DNA of 64,000 nt from Bradyrhizobium sp. CSA207 (GTDB lineage: Bacteria > Pseudomonadota > Alphaproteobacteria > Rhizobiales > Xanthobacteraceae), in assembly GCF_029051685.1 (NCBI RefSeq), contig NZ_JAACFT010000031.1, positions 38,700 through 102,699 on the forward strand, given 5' to 3'. Under the pieces are notes generated by a model, which ran no database searches, was not told the origin of the DNA, and saw only the letters and a program-made list of their open reading frames with translations. The translations under genes were made by a program, and so were the position numbers. This document shows positions 52,741 through 62,013 of the stretch, piece by piece. Position 1 is the stretch's first letter. Each line of letters starts with the position of its first letter.

Positions 52741-54030
52741 ATGGCGTTATCCGAACGAGACGAAATCGAAGAGACCGCACTGCCTGCTGTACTTGTCAGA
52801 CGCAGTGACCTGCCCGTGCCACTCTCGGACACGGCGCGGAGTTTCTTCGGCGGGCTTCCCAGGCTGCCTCCGCAGTTCGAGTGGCCGACGGCGGAGGTCA
52901 GAGCGAACGAAACGTTAGAGACCGTCGCGCTCACCTTCGTTGCCCAGATCGACCTGGCCGAAGTGCCGGGCTCCGGTTGGTCGCCGCTGCCGAACCGAGG
53001 CACGCTCTATTTCTTCTGCAGCTCCGTGTTTGTTGGCGAAGGACATCCGCCTTGCCGCGTTCTCTATAGTGCCGCTGGTGGTGACGCGTATCCCGACCGC
53101 GCGCCACCGCCAGATCTGATGCCGCTGGCGGGAACTGATGGTGATGCCCAGGTCAAATGGCTCGATCCGACTCTCGATTTTCATTCCAAGGTCGAATTCA
53201 AGTATCCACTTTCCTTCCAGGTGTTCCGCGACTTCTATTTCCGAGAGGACGCTATCGGAGGTGAGCTCATGATCGCAGAATTATGCAAGGTGTTGGGCCC
53301 AGGTGAGCCGACGGGCGTTGATTTGCTCCAATTCAGAAGCGCGTCTGAATATGAGAAAGACGAGCATTGGCCCTTCAACTGGCTCCTGATTACCTATGTG
53401 GTTCGGTCGGTACTATCTCACGTAATGCGCGATCTGACACCCCGATCATCCTACAAGCCGTTCAACGACGAGGCAGTCGCGGAATTGAAGCGCCTTCGCG
53501 CCGGCGCAATCGGGTGGCTTGAGCGTTGTCGGGCGCTGACTCCAATGGATGATGTGGATGCGGACACAAGCGCGACCTTTCGGGCTTGGTGGATCGACGT
53601 CGTGCAGACCTATGAGAAGATGCGCGAATACGTCTACACCTATACGTCCACAATCGCGACGGACCTCGGCCATGCCATCGATCACACGATCCGATCCATG
53701 GCGGAGCAGGATGTCGATGCTCTCGACGACGTTCCTGTCAACTATCTTACGAATCTCGCGCGTCGGAATCATTGGAAGACGCCGACCGCCCAAGATGGGA
53801 AACACCGTCATTTTCGCACTGCCCTGCATCAGATGCTGGGGTACGGCAGTGGCCCGCAAGATGCGACCGAGGAGCACTTGGAGGATATATTATTGCTCCA
53901 GATACAAGGTGATCTCGCGTTTCTTGACTGGCACTCCAACATCGGATGCGCGCTTCATTTCTGGATCGACCGCGATGCTCTCGATCGGCTCGACTTTGCG
54001 AATGTCGTCGCCACATACGAATGCGACTGA
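52741..54030 (+). CDS. DUF1963 (YwqG-like) domain protein
   Basis: A 429-residue soluble protein. The N-terminal ~200 residues contain the DUF1963 pattern: FFGGLPRLPPQFEWPT, LTFVAQIDLAEVPGSGW and GTLYFFCSS. The C-terminal half is helical and ends with a second DUF1963-like tail (LLLQIQGDLAFLDWHSNIGCALHFWI). The family has no known biochemical role. It stands alone after the iron-uptake pair. Confidence 0.85.
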   Translation: MALSERDEIEETALPAVLVRRSDLPVPLSDTARSFFGGLPRLPPQFEWPTAEVRANETLETVALTFVAQIDLAEVPGSGWSPLPNRGTLYFFCSSVFVGEGHPPCRVLYSAAGGDAYPDRAPPPDLMPLAGTDGDAQVKWLDPTLDFHSKVEFKYPLSFQVFRDFYFREDAIGGELMIAELCKVLGPGEPTGVDLLQFRSASEYEKDEHWPFNWLLITYVVRSVLSHVMRDLTPRSSYKPFNDEAVAELKRLRAGAIGWLERCRALTPMDDVDADTSATFRAWWIDVVQTYEKMREYVYTYTSTIATDLGHAIDHTIRSMAEQDVDALDDVPVNYLTNLARRNHWKTPTAQDGKHRHFRTALHQMLGYGSGPQDATEEHLEDILLLQIQGDLAFLDWHSNIGCALHFWIDRDALDRLDFANVVATYECD

Positions 54031-54204
54031 AGCGAGGGCTGCGCCGCGGACTTGCGGTTATGTCAAGCGCGTTCGCGCGTAGGAACCTCCACCTCGATCT
54101 TGCTATGTCTGATAAAGCCTGCCGACTTGATCTTGCTTGGCATGGCTAGCCAATGCCGCCACAATGGTTCAAAAGCTCATGGCCATTTGTTCAGAGTTCA
54201 TGCC

Positions 54205-55437
54205 ATGAAGCTCCCGACCGTCACCCACGCCGATATCCGCCGCGCACTGCTGTTGCGCGAGGAGGTCGCGCTGCTCGACCTCAGATACGAGGCCGCGTTC
54301 GCCGCCGGCCATCCGCTGTTCGCCGCCAATATGGCGCTGGACCGGATCGCGATCGAAGCCGAGGTGAGGCTGCCGCGCAAGGACGTGCCGGTCGTGCTCT
54401 ATGATGACGGGGAGGGGCTGGTCGCGGCCGGCGCCGAACGCCTTGCAGCCCTCGGCTACACCAACATTAGGGCGCTCGACGGCGGGCTCAAGGCCTGGCG
54501 CGCGGCGGGCTACGAGGTGTTCGAGGACGTCAATTCCTATTCGAAGGCCTTCGGCGAGCTGGTCGAGGCGCGCCGCCACACGCCCTCGCTCAGCGCCGAC
54601 GAGGTCGCCAAGCTGATTGCGGACAAAGCCAACATCGCCATTCTCGATGTCCGCCGCTTCGACGAATATGCGACGATGAACATCCCCGGCTCGGTCAGCG
54701 TGCCCGGCGCGGAGCTGGTGCTGCGCGCCGGCCGCGCGGCGCCCGATCCCGACACCACCATCATCGTCAATTGCGCCGGGCGCACGCGCTCGATCATCGG
54801 CACGCAATCGCTGATCAATGCCGGCGTGCCCAACAAGGTGCGGGCGCTGCGCAACGGCACGATCGGCTGGACGCTGGCACGGCGCGAACTCGATCACGGT
54901 GCCGACCGGCGCGGCGCCATCGGGCCGTTCGATGGCGGTCCGGCCAATGCGCGCGACGTCGCCTATCGCGCCGGCGTCCGCCATATCGGGGCGGGCGAGA
55001 TGTCGGCGCTGCTCGCGCAAAGTGATCGCACGCTCTATCGCTTCGACGTGCGCGACGCGGAGGAATATGCCGCCGGCCATCTCCCCGGCTTCCGCCATTA
55101 TCCCGGCGGCCAGCTGGTCCAGGAAACCGACATGGCCGCGCCGGTCCGCGGTGCGCGCATCCTCCTCACCGACGACAAAGGCGTTCGCGCCGACATGACG
55201 GCATCCTGGCTCGCGCAGATGGGGTGGGAGGTCTACGTGTTGGATGGGGGCTATGACGGCGCGCTAGAGGTCGGCCCGCCGCTTGTGCTGCCGAAGCCCG
55301 ATCCGGCGCATCGCTATCGACGTCCCTATGAAGGTACCGACGTCGCCGAAGGGGCGATGCAGGCCTACCTCGATTGGGAATATGGCCTCGTCGAGCAGCT
55401 CCGCCGTGATGCGACACACGGGTTCTACGTGATTTGA
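54205..55437 (+). CDS. Triple rhodanese-domain protein with one catalytic cysteine
   Basis: A 410-residue protein made of three rhodanese modules (about 1-105, 125-245, 270-370). Only the central module keeps the active-site loop with Cys190 (TIIVNCAGRTRS); the equivalents in the first and third modules read VLYDDGEG and LLTDDKGV. Sulphurtransferase activity would therefore sit in the middle, the outer domains being structural or regulatory. The ATG at 54205 begins directly before the first module; upstream frame is not family-like. Its sulphur acceptor is unknown. Confidence 0.88.
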   Translation: MKLPTVTHADIRRALLLREEVALLDLRYEAAFAAGHPLFAANMALDRIAIEAEVRLPRKDVPVVLYDDGEGLVAAGAERLAALGYTNIRALDGGLKAWRAAGYEVFEDVNSYSKAFGELVEARRHTPSLSADEVAKLIADKANIAILDVRRFDEYATMNIPGSVSVPGAELVLRAGRAAPDPDTTIIVNCAGRTRSIIGTQSLINAGVPNKVRALRNGTIGWTLARRELDHGADRRGAIGPFDGGPANARDVAYRAGVRHIGAGEMSALLAQSDRTLYRFDVRDAEEYAAGHLPGFRHYPGGQLVQETDMAAPVRGARILLTDDKGVRADMTASWLAQMGWEVYVLDGGYDGALEVGPPLVLPKPDPAHRYRRPYEGTDVAEGAMQAYLDWEYGLVEQLRRDATHGFYVI

Positions 55438-55479
55438 GGTCGAGTGGCCGCGTTTCCTGCCACGGGCATTAATCTCTCA

Positions 55480-55611
55480 CCGTCACCCTGAGGTGGCCGC
55501 TTCTTCAGCGGCCCTCGAAGGGCGACGCCCCGGCTGCATCTCGGTCGTTCATCCTTCGAGGCTCCCCACGCGGCGCTTCGCGTCGCATGGCTCGCATCCT
55601 CGGATGACGGG
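55480..55611. repeat. Intergenic palindromic element
   Basis: Outer arms CCGTCACCCTGAGG and CCTCGGATGACGG, inner arms CCCTCGAAGG and CCTTCGAGG, plus a local hairpin GGCCGC-TTCTTCA-GCGGCC. This matches the widely dispersed repeats between Bradyrhizobium genes. It lies after the rhodanese gene and before serA. Confidence 0.7.
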
Positions 55612-55730
55612 TCTGGTACACTAAGCTTACCTGCCGCCCCGCCATCTTCTCCCCATATCCGAACCCTATTGTGCTGCATCTCGTCCGCGGTCTATGAGCT
55701 GCGGGCAAAGCCGCCATCTATGGAGACACC

Positions 55731-56975
55731 ATGCCAGCCCCAGGCCAAAGCCCCGAGCGAAGCGCGAAGGCGCTGCTGCTGGAAGGCGTCAATGACAGCG
55801 CCGTCGACCTGTTCAGGAGTGCCGGCTTCACCAATGTCGAGCGGCTGACCAAGGCGCTGGACGGCGAGGCGCTGCGCCAGGCGCTGAAGGGAGTGTCGCT
55901 GCTCGGCATCCGCTCGCGCACCCAGATCACCGATCACGTGCTCGAAGCCGCCGACCAGCTTCTCGCGGTCGGCTGTTTCAGCGTCGGCACCAACCAGGTC
56001 GATCTGCTCGCCGCGCGCAAGCGCGGCATTCCCGTATTCAACGCGCCGTTCTCCAACACCCGCAGTGTCGCCGAGCTCGTGATCGGCGAGATCGTGATGC
56101 TGCTGCGGCGGATTTTTCCGCGCTCGGTATCGGCCCATGACGGCGGCTGGGACAAGTCGGCGACCGGCAGCCGCGAGGTGCGCGGCCGCACCCTCGGCAT
56201 CATCGGCTACGGCAATATCGGCTCGCAGCTCTCGACGTTGGCGGAGGCCATCGGCATGCGGGTGATCTATTTCGATCGCACCGACAAGCTTCGTCATGGC
56301 AACACCGAGCCGGTCGAGAAGCTGGGCGAGCTGTTGGCGCAGAGCGACGTGGTCAGCCTGCACGTGCCGGAGACGCCGGAGACCGCCGGCATGATCGGCG
56401 AGAAGGAGCTGCGGGCGATGAAGCCGGGCTCGTTCCTGATCAACAACAGCCGCGGCACCGTGGTCGATCTCGAGGCGCTTGCGGCTTGTTTGCGCGATGG
56501 CCACATCGCGGGCGCCGCCATCGACGTGTTTCCGGTCGAGCCCTCGTCGAATTCCGATCGCTTCAAGAGCCCGGTGCAGGGCCTCGGCAACGTCATCCTC
56601 ACCCCGCATATCGGCGGCTCGACCGAGGAGGCGCAGGAGCGGATCGGCGGCGAGGTGGCGCGCAAGCTGGTCGACTACTTCATCACCGGCTCGACCATGG
56701 GTGCGGTGAATTTCCCGGAGGTGCAGCTGCATCTGCGCCCCTCCGGCGCGCGCTTCAGCCACGTCCATCGCAACATTCCGGGCATGCTGCGGCGACTGAA
56801 CGAGGTCTTCCTCCAGCGCGACATCAACATCGCCGCGCAATATCTGGAGACCGCCGGCGACCTCGGCTACGTCGTGCTCGACGCCGACCTCGGCGGCCAG
56901 GATTCGGCCGCGCTGCTTGCGCAGATTAGCGGCCTCGAGGGCACGGTGGGCGCGCGGCTGGTGTTCGAGCACTAG
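55731..56975 (+). CDS. serA: D-3-phosphoglycerate dehydrogenase
   Basis: A 414-residue enzyme, the short (E. coli-like) type with a C-terminal ACT domain. NAD site GIIGYGNIGSQLS, catalytic Arg in NNSRGTVVDLE, and the His/Glu pair around TPHIGGSTEEAQ are all present. The ACT domain (about 340-414, RRLNEVFLQRDINIAAQYLE) binds serine for feedback inhibition. It catalyses the first step of serine synthesis. GGAG lies before the ATG. Confidence 0.93.
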   Translation: MPAPGQSPERSAKALLLEGVNDSAVDLFRSAGFTNVERLTKALDGEALRQALKGVSLLGIRSRTQITDHVLEAADQLLAVGCFSVGTNQVDLLAARKRGIPVFNAPFSNTRSVAELVIGEIVMLLRRIFPRSVSAHDGGWDKSATGSREVRGRTLGIIGYGNIGSQLSTLAEAIGMRVIYFDRTDKLRHGNTEPVEKLGELLAQSDVVSLHVPETPETAGMIGEKELRAMKPGSFLINNSRGTVVDLEALAACLRDGHIAGAAIDVFPVEPSSNSDRFKSPVQGLGNVILTPHIGGSTEEAQERIGGEVARKLVDYFITGSTMGAVNFPEVQLHLRPSGARFSHVHRNIPGMLRRLNEVFLQRDINIAAQYLETAGDLGYVVLDADLGGQDSAALLAQISGLEGTVGARLVFEH

Positions 56976-57060
56976 AGCGCTTGTTGACGGCCGGCAGGAG
57001 GTCGCATTCAATGCGGCTTCCAGTCGGATTGAACGAGAACAGATAAAGTCGGGGGAAACG

Positions 57061-58722
57061 ATGGCGCGTATGCGTGTGAAGCTGTGTGCGTTGCTCCTGG
57101 GCTCGGCGGCTGTAGTGGCCGCAAGTGCCGCATCGGCGGTGACCCTGGCGGAGGATGCAGACACCGTCTGCAAGGGTCTCGTCGGTAGCGTGGATGCCGT
57201 AAAAATCGACTCCGCGGTGCTGCAAGCGCCGTCGCAACTGGCTATTGCGGAGCGCGGACCGACACCGTCGGGACGCGTCATCCCGGCCAATCCCGCCTTC
57301 TGCAAGGTGCTCGGTCACATCGATCCTGTCGATCCCAAGGCGCCGCCGATCAGATTCCAGGTCAACCTTCCCGTCGAGTGGAACGGGCGTTCAGTGCAAT
57401 ATGGCGGCGGCGGCTTCAACGGCGTGCTGATCACGGGGCTAGGGCTGCCGCCGGCCTATCCCTTCGACAAGCCGTCGCCGCTGGGGCGCGGCTTCGTCAC
57501 CTACGGCACCGATTCCGGTCATGAGACCAGGCAAGGCGAACCGCCGCAGGTATTTGCGCTCAACGACGAGGCCTTCGAGAATTTCGCCCATCGCGCCTAC
57601 AAAAAGGTGCGCGATGTCGCCGTCACGCTGATGGAGAGCGCCTACGGCAAGAAACCCGAGAAGATGTATTTCATGGGTTCGTCCGAAGGCGGCCGCGAGG
57701 GCCTGACCATGGCGCAGCGCTATCCCGACGATTTCGACGGCATTTTCGCCCGCGTGCCCGTGATCAACTGGGTCGGTTTGCAGCATGCCGGCACCAGCTC
57801 GGGTCTCGTGACCATGGGCGACGGCTGGATCAATCCGGCGCAGGTGAAGCTCGTCGGCGACGCGGTGCGGGCCGCTTGCGACAAGGCCGACGGCTCCGAT
57901 GACGCGCTGGTGCAAAATCCCGTCGCCTGCAAGGCGGCGTTCAAGGCGGAGAGCTTGCGTTGCTCCGGCGGCAAGGCGGGCGATCAGTGCCTCACCGATG
58001 CGCAGATCAAGGCGATCGACACGCTGCATGCGACCTACAAATTCCCCTTCGCGCTCGCCAACGATCTCGACGACTATCCGGGCTGGGGCGTCTCGGGCGA
58101 GGACACGCCGTCGGTCGGGCCGACCGGCGGCTGGGTCGCGTGGTGGCTCGGCACCGCGCCGCCGGCGCAGCCGCCTGCGCCGAACAATGGCATCGCCTGG
58201 ATCTACGGCGCCGGTGGCATTCAATATGTGTTCGCGCGCGATCCCAAGCTCGACGTCACCACCTACAAGGTGGAGGAGCACAAGGCCCGGCTGCTCGAGG
58301 TCTCCAGGCTGATGGATTCGACCGACCCCGATCTCAGCCGCTTCCGCGCCCGCGGCGGCCGGCTGATCATGCTCGAGCACATGGCCGACTATGCGCAGAG
58401 CCCCTATGCCGGCATCCGCTATTTCGAAAGCGTCGAGCGCAAGCTTGGCAAGGCGGAGACGGCCGAGTTCGCGCGGCTCTACACCGCGCCGGGCGTCGAC
58501 CATGTCGGCTCCGGCGCGCCGGCCAATGTCGACATGCTGAGCGCGCTGGTCGATTGGGTCGAGAAGGGCAAGGCGCCCGGCGATCTCGAAGTCACCGAGC
58601 AGAAGGTCGAGGCGCCATCATTCGCGACCCTGCGCGCGCTGCCGCTGTGCCGCTGGCCGGCCTGGCCGCATTACAAGACGGGTGCGGTGACGGAGGCGTC
58701 GAGCTTTACTTGCGCGCCGTGA
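57061..58722 (+). CDS. Tannase/feruloyl esterase family protein
   Basis: A 553-residue exported esterase with a signal peptide (RVKLCALLLGSAAVVAASAASA). The nucleophile elbow is FMGSSEGGREGL (GxSxGG), followed by RYPDDFDGIFARVPVINW; the late DHVGSGAPANVDML region supplies the His. A cysteine pair flanking the catalytic Ser and His (common in tannases) is partly visible. The family hydrolyses gallate or ferulate esters. It is a single gene and suits a soil organism degrading plant phenolics. Confidence 0.9.
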   Translation: MARMRVKLCALLLGSAAVVAASAASAVTLAEDADTVCKGLVGSVDAVKIDSAVLQAPSQLAIAERGPTPSGRVIPANPAFCKVLGHIDPVDPKAPPIRFQVNLPVEWNGRSVQYGGGGFNGVLITGLGLPPAYPFDKPSPLGRGFVTYGTDSGHETRQGEPPQVFALNDEAFENFAHRAYKKVRDVAVTLMESAYGKKPEKMYFMGSSEGGREGLTMAQRYPDDFDGIFARVPVINWVGLQHAGTSSGLVTMGDGWINPAQVKLVGDAVRAACDKADGSDDALVQNPVACKAAFKAESLRCSGGKAGDQCLTDAQIKAIDTLHATYKFPFALANDLDDYPGWGVSGEDTPSVGPTGGWVAWWLGTAPPAQPPAPNNGIAWIYGAGGIQYVFARDPKLDVTTYKVEEHKARLLEVSRLMDSTDPDLSRFRARGGRLIMLEHMADYAQSPYAGIRYFESVERKLGKAETAEFARLYTAPGVDHVGSGAPANVDMLSALVDWVEKGKAPGDLEVTEQKVEAPSFATLRALPLCRWPAWPHYKTGAVTEASSFTCAP

Positions 58723-58755
58723 GGCGAATGCGATGGACCGTGATGGCGGCGGATT

Positions 58756-60474
58756 TTACCTCGCCGCCATTGCCTGTGCGCCTCCCAGCAACTGCGCATT
58801 CAGCCGACCGCCGGAGAACAGCATGTCGTCGAGCGCCTCGTCGATATCGGCGGAAACGATGGAGTTGCCGCCGTCGCGGGCGAGGCTCGCCTGCGCCAGC
58901 CGTCGCATCAATTCCTTGATGAAGGCGCAACTTGTGCCCTCACTGCGTCGGGCCGCCTCGGCGACAACCGCGTCGTGGAGCGGCAGTCCTTTGCCGTAGA
59001 GCCGGACCAGCTTGCCGCGGCCGGTCTCATCGGGGAGCGGCACCTCGATGGCCTGATCGATACGGCCGGGGCGCCCAGCGAGAGCACCTTCGAGGTCCTC
59101 CGGCCGGTTGGTGGTCAGGACGAACAGGATGTCTGCATCCTCCTTCAGCCCGTCCATCTCGTTGAGCAGCTTGTTCAACATGGATTCCTCACAGGGTCCC
59201 ATGTCATCGCGGTCGCGGGCGATGAGATCGACGTCCTCGATCACCACCATCGATGGCTGGAGCAGCCGTGCCAGGCTCATATAGGCGCCGAGCAGGCCAA
59301 TTTGCTCGGCGGTGATGATCAATGTCGTATGTCCAGGCAAATGTGTTGCGAGATAGCGGATCGTGTGGGTCTTGCCGGTGCCCGGTGGGCCGTAAAGCAA
59401 GATGCCCTTGCGCGTCGACTGTTGCAGTCCGCGCAACTGGTCGCGGATGCCGACGAAATTCAGCACATTGCGATCGAGCAGCCGCAATGTCGGCTCGGGC
59501 AGGATCACGTCGTCACGCGCAACCGACGGCAACCGATGCACGGTGATGCCGCGCGAGCGACCGCGATAGTCGGCATCGGCATCGAGCGAGAGAATCTTGC
59601 CGCGATAGGTACGTGCGGCCTGCACCGCCTGCTCCAATTCGACGAAGCATTGCTGGACGAGCGCCGCGCCTGCGGCGCCCGAGGGCACGATGATCTCGAT
59701 CCGGATGCCCGGCTCGCGGCTATATTCGCGATGCGCGCAGAGCAGGACCGCGTAAGGAACATTATTTTGCTCGCACAGCCATAATCCATTATCGAGGCAT
59801 TTGACCGGACTGCTTTCGCCGACTTCAAGATCGGAATATTGCAGCGGGGCAAGCGCCAGCGCATAGCGGCCTTCGCGGAGAAGTCGTGAAATCGAGAGCG
59901 TTTCGTAACGCTGTTCTTCATCGAGCCCGAAAAGCCGGATTGCATTGCCGAACAGTCGATCCACAGCGGCCTGAACATCCGCCCGCATGTGACCGGGAAA
60001 CTGACGAATCGTCGTCACGAGCTTGCTGCGCGGGACATCAGTAAAGTGCCAATCCAGCACGTCGCAGGCATATTCGAACTCTTGTTCCCGTTCATCCGCC
60101 CGGGTCTCCGCCGCGCGATTGCAATCGCTGCACAGCCAGATGGTGCGGCTCCCGATCCGCACGCTCACCTGCCCATCGGGCTTGTCGCAAAGCTCGCAAG
60201 GTGTCCTGATGGCCTCGATCGTGATCTGCAGGTCGTGGCCCTCGATCGAAATGCGCTGTTGTGCCAGTTTCAACAAGGCGTCGGCGACGGCTTGCGGATA
60301 GGGCCCGCACGACGTTTTTTCTTTCCGCTCGATCTCCCTCGTCAGCGCGACCGCCTCACGCTCCGTCTTGCCGAAAACCTGACGGAGCAGATCGATCACG
60401 AATTCGCCCGGCGTGTCGTCGTCATTGTGAATCACGAGCTGGGCCGGCTGGTCGTCGCGACGCATACTGTCCAT
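58756..60474 (-). CDS. ClpS-like / zinc-finger / AAA+ ATPase fusion
   Basis: A 572-residue protein. Residues about 10-75 resemble the ClpS N-degron adaptor (LVIHNDDDTPGEFVIDLLRQ and SCGPYPQAVADALLKLAQ). A zinc-ribbon-like CxxC pair follows (CELC at 93-96, CSDC at 115-118), then a linker and an AAA+ module with Walker A GPPGTGKT (362-369), Walker B MVVIEDVD (~410-416), sensor TTNRPEDL and an arginine-finger region GRPGRID. No protease domain is present. The ATG at 60474 is preferred; upstream frame has no domain. It probably unfolds substrates selected by the ClpS-like part, perhaps for an external partner. Confidence 0.82.
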   Translation of the reverse strand: MDSMRRDDQPAQLVIHNDDDTPGEFVIDLLRQVFGKTEREAVALTREIERKEKTSCGPYPQAVADALLKLAQQRISIEGHDLQITIEAIRTPCELCDKPDGQVSVRIGSRTIWLCSDCNRAAETRADEREQEFEYACDVLDWHFTDVPRSKLVTTIRQFPGHMRADVQAAVDRLFGNAIRLFGLDEEQRYETLSISRLLREGRYALALAPLQYSDLEVGESSPVKCLDNGLWLCEQNNVPYAVLLCAHREYSREPGIRIEIIVPSGAAGAALVQQCFVELEQAVQAARTYRGKILSLDADADYRGRSRGITVHRLPSVARDDVILPEPTLRLLDRNVLNFVGIRDQLRGLQQSTRKGILLYGPPGTGKTHTIRYLATHLPGHTTLIITAEQIGLLGAYMSLARLLQPSMVVIEDVDLIARDRDDMGPCEESMLNKLLNEMDGLKEDADILFVLTTNRPEDLEGALAGRPGRIDQAIEVPLPDETGRGKLVRLYGKGLPLHDAVVAEAARRSEGTSCAFIKELMRRLAQASLARDGGNSIVSADIDEALDDMLFSGGRLNAQLLGGAQAMAAR

Positions 60475-60640
60475 CACCAAATCTCCGCAACAATCTATGA
60501 TTGAATAGAACAAATAAGGAACATAGAATGCGGCCGCCGTCAAGCGAGACGACAGCGTCAAATTGCCGATTTAAGCGAACGCTAATGTGAAGATCGGCCT
60601 GGCAGCCGCCATTTTGACAATCCGATCCCGCCCGGCTATA

Positions 60641-60658
60641 TATTTCGTATGCGAAATA
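60641..60658. promoter_or_regulatory. Palindrome over the MarR start codon, operator candidate
   Basis: TATTTCGTATGCGAAATA, perfect 7-bp arms around TATG, whose ATG is the MarR start codon. Autoregulation is likely, and transcription must start close by. Confidence 0.75.
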
Positions 60659-61113
60659 ACTTGGCCGCCGCGAAGCATCATCGGCTGATCTACCTGTTGA
60701 ACGTCGCGCAGCGGCGGTTGCAGCGGTGGATGGCGGCCCGGCCGGACAACGATGTGACGCCGGCGCAGGCCGGACTCCTGTTCATCCTCGGCAAGCAGGA
60801 CGGCGTCCTGATGGGCGAGGCGGGCGCTGCGCTCGATCTCGGGCCGGCCGGCATTTCCGGCCTGGTCGATCGCACGGCGGCGGCAAAGCTGGTCGAGCGG
60901 CGGGCCGACCGTGACGATGGACGCGCCTGGCGCATCTGGCTGACGCCGAAGGGTCGTACCGCGCTGGCGCAGGCCAAAGCGGGAGCCGCTGAAGTCAACG
61001 CGGCGCTGACGGAAGGATTTACCAGCGCGGAGATCGACGTCGTCGCGCGCTGGCTGACGAGCATTCAGGACAAATTTCCCAAGGACAAGTTTCCAACGGA
61101 TCCAGAACAATAG
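60649..61113 (+). CDS. MarR-family regulator
   Basis: A 154-residue winged-helix protein (LIYLLNVAQRRLQRWM, PAQAGLLFILGKQDG, GPAGISGLVDRTAAAKLVER, then wing DRDDGRAWRIWLTPKG). The C-terminus repeats DKFPKDKFPTD. The ATG lies inside the palindrome, and no Shine-Dalgarno is seen, so the mRNA may be leaderless. It is followed after 13 nt by an enoyl-CoA hydratase gene, and may control this acyl-CoA enzyme as other MarR proteins of aromatic degradation do. Confidence 0.9.
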   Translation: MRNNLAAAKHHRLIYLLNVAQRRLQRWMAARPDNDVTPAQAGLLFILGKQDGVLMGEAGAALDLGPAGISGLVDRTAAAKLVERRADRDDGRAWRIWLTPKGRTALAQAKAGAAEVNAALTEGFTSAEIDVVARWLTSIQDKFPKDKFPTDPEQ

Positions 61114-61126
61114 CAGGAGCACACCC

Positions 61127-61897
61127 ATGACCGAGCACGTCCGCATCGAGAACAATGCTGGAATTCTCACCCTCTCGCTGGCACGTCCCGACAAGAAGAA
61201 CGCGCTGACGGATGCGATGTACGGCAAGCTCGCCGACAGCATCGAATCCGCGGAATTCGATCCGTCCGTCCGCGTGGTCCTGATCCGTGGCGAGGGCGAC
61301 ATGTTCACCGCCGGCAACGACGTCGGCGAGTTCGCCGCGGTCGCATCGGGAAAGTCCGAAGGCAGCCGCAACGTCGTGCGCTTCATCCAGTCGCTGGCGC
61401 GTTGCACCCGGCCGCTGGTTGCCGCCGTTCAGGGCCGCGCCGTCGGCGTCGGCACCACGATGCTGCTGCACTGCGACCTCATCGTGCTCGCCGACAATGC
61501 GCAACTGTCGACTCCCTTCGTCAGCTTAGCGCTGGTGCCGGAAGCCGCCTCCAGCCTGCTGATGCCGGCCCGCATCGGCCATGCCCGCGCCTACGAGATG
61601 TTCGCGCTGGGCGAGACCGTGCCGGCCAAGGCCGCACTGGAATGGGGCCTCGCGAGCCGCGTGGTGCCGCTCGACAAGCTCGATGCCGAGGCGCTCGCGC
61701 TCGCCCAGCGTCTTGCCCGCCAGCCGGCCGGCGCGCTCATCGCCACCAAACGGCTGATGCGCAATGGCGAAGCTTTGGTCGCGCAGATGCAGGCGGAGGG
61801 CGAGCAGTTCGCGCAGCGCCTGCGCACCGCCGAGGCGCGCGAGGCCTTCACGGCGTTTGCCGAGCGCCGTCCGCCGGACTTTACGAAGGTTGCATGA
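61127..61897 (+). CDS. Enoyl-CoA hydratase/isomerase family protein
   Basis: A 256-residue crotonase-fold protein. The oxyanion-hole segments are FTAGNDVGEFAA and VQGRAVGVGTTMLLHCDL; the usual catalytic Glu of hydratases at the second position (before STPFVSLALVPEAASS) is replaced by residues of the isomerase/unknown subgroup, so hydratase activity is uncertain. AGGAG precedes the ATG. It is co-transcribed with the MarR gene. Confidence 0.9.
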   Translation: MTEHVRIENNAGILTLSLARPDKKNALTDAMYGKLADSIESAEFDPSVRVVLIRGEGDMFTAGNDVGEFAAVASGKSEGSRNVVRFIQSLARCTRPLVAAVQGRAVGVGTTMLLHCDLIVLADNAQLSTPFVSLALVPEAASSLLMPARIGHARAYEMFALGETVPAKAALEWGLASRVVPLDKLDAEALALAQRLARQPAGALIATKRLMRNGEALVAQMQAEGEQFAQRLRTAEAREAFTAFAERRPPDFTKVA

Positions 61898-62013
61898 CGG
61901 CGCCGCCGCCCGGCAAATCGGGAACTGCCGGCAACTTGATTAAAACTTAACCGAACATTGGCATGTTGCACGGCAAGGTGGCCGCTTGAAAAAGTGGGCC
62001 TCCGAGCGCGACC

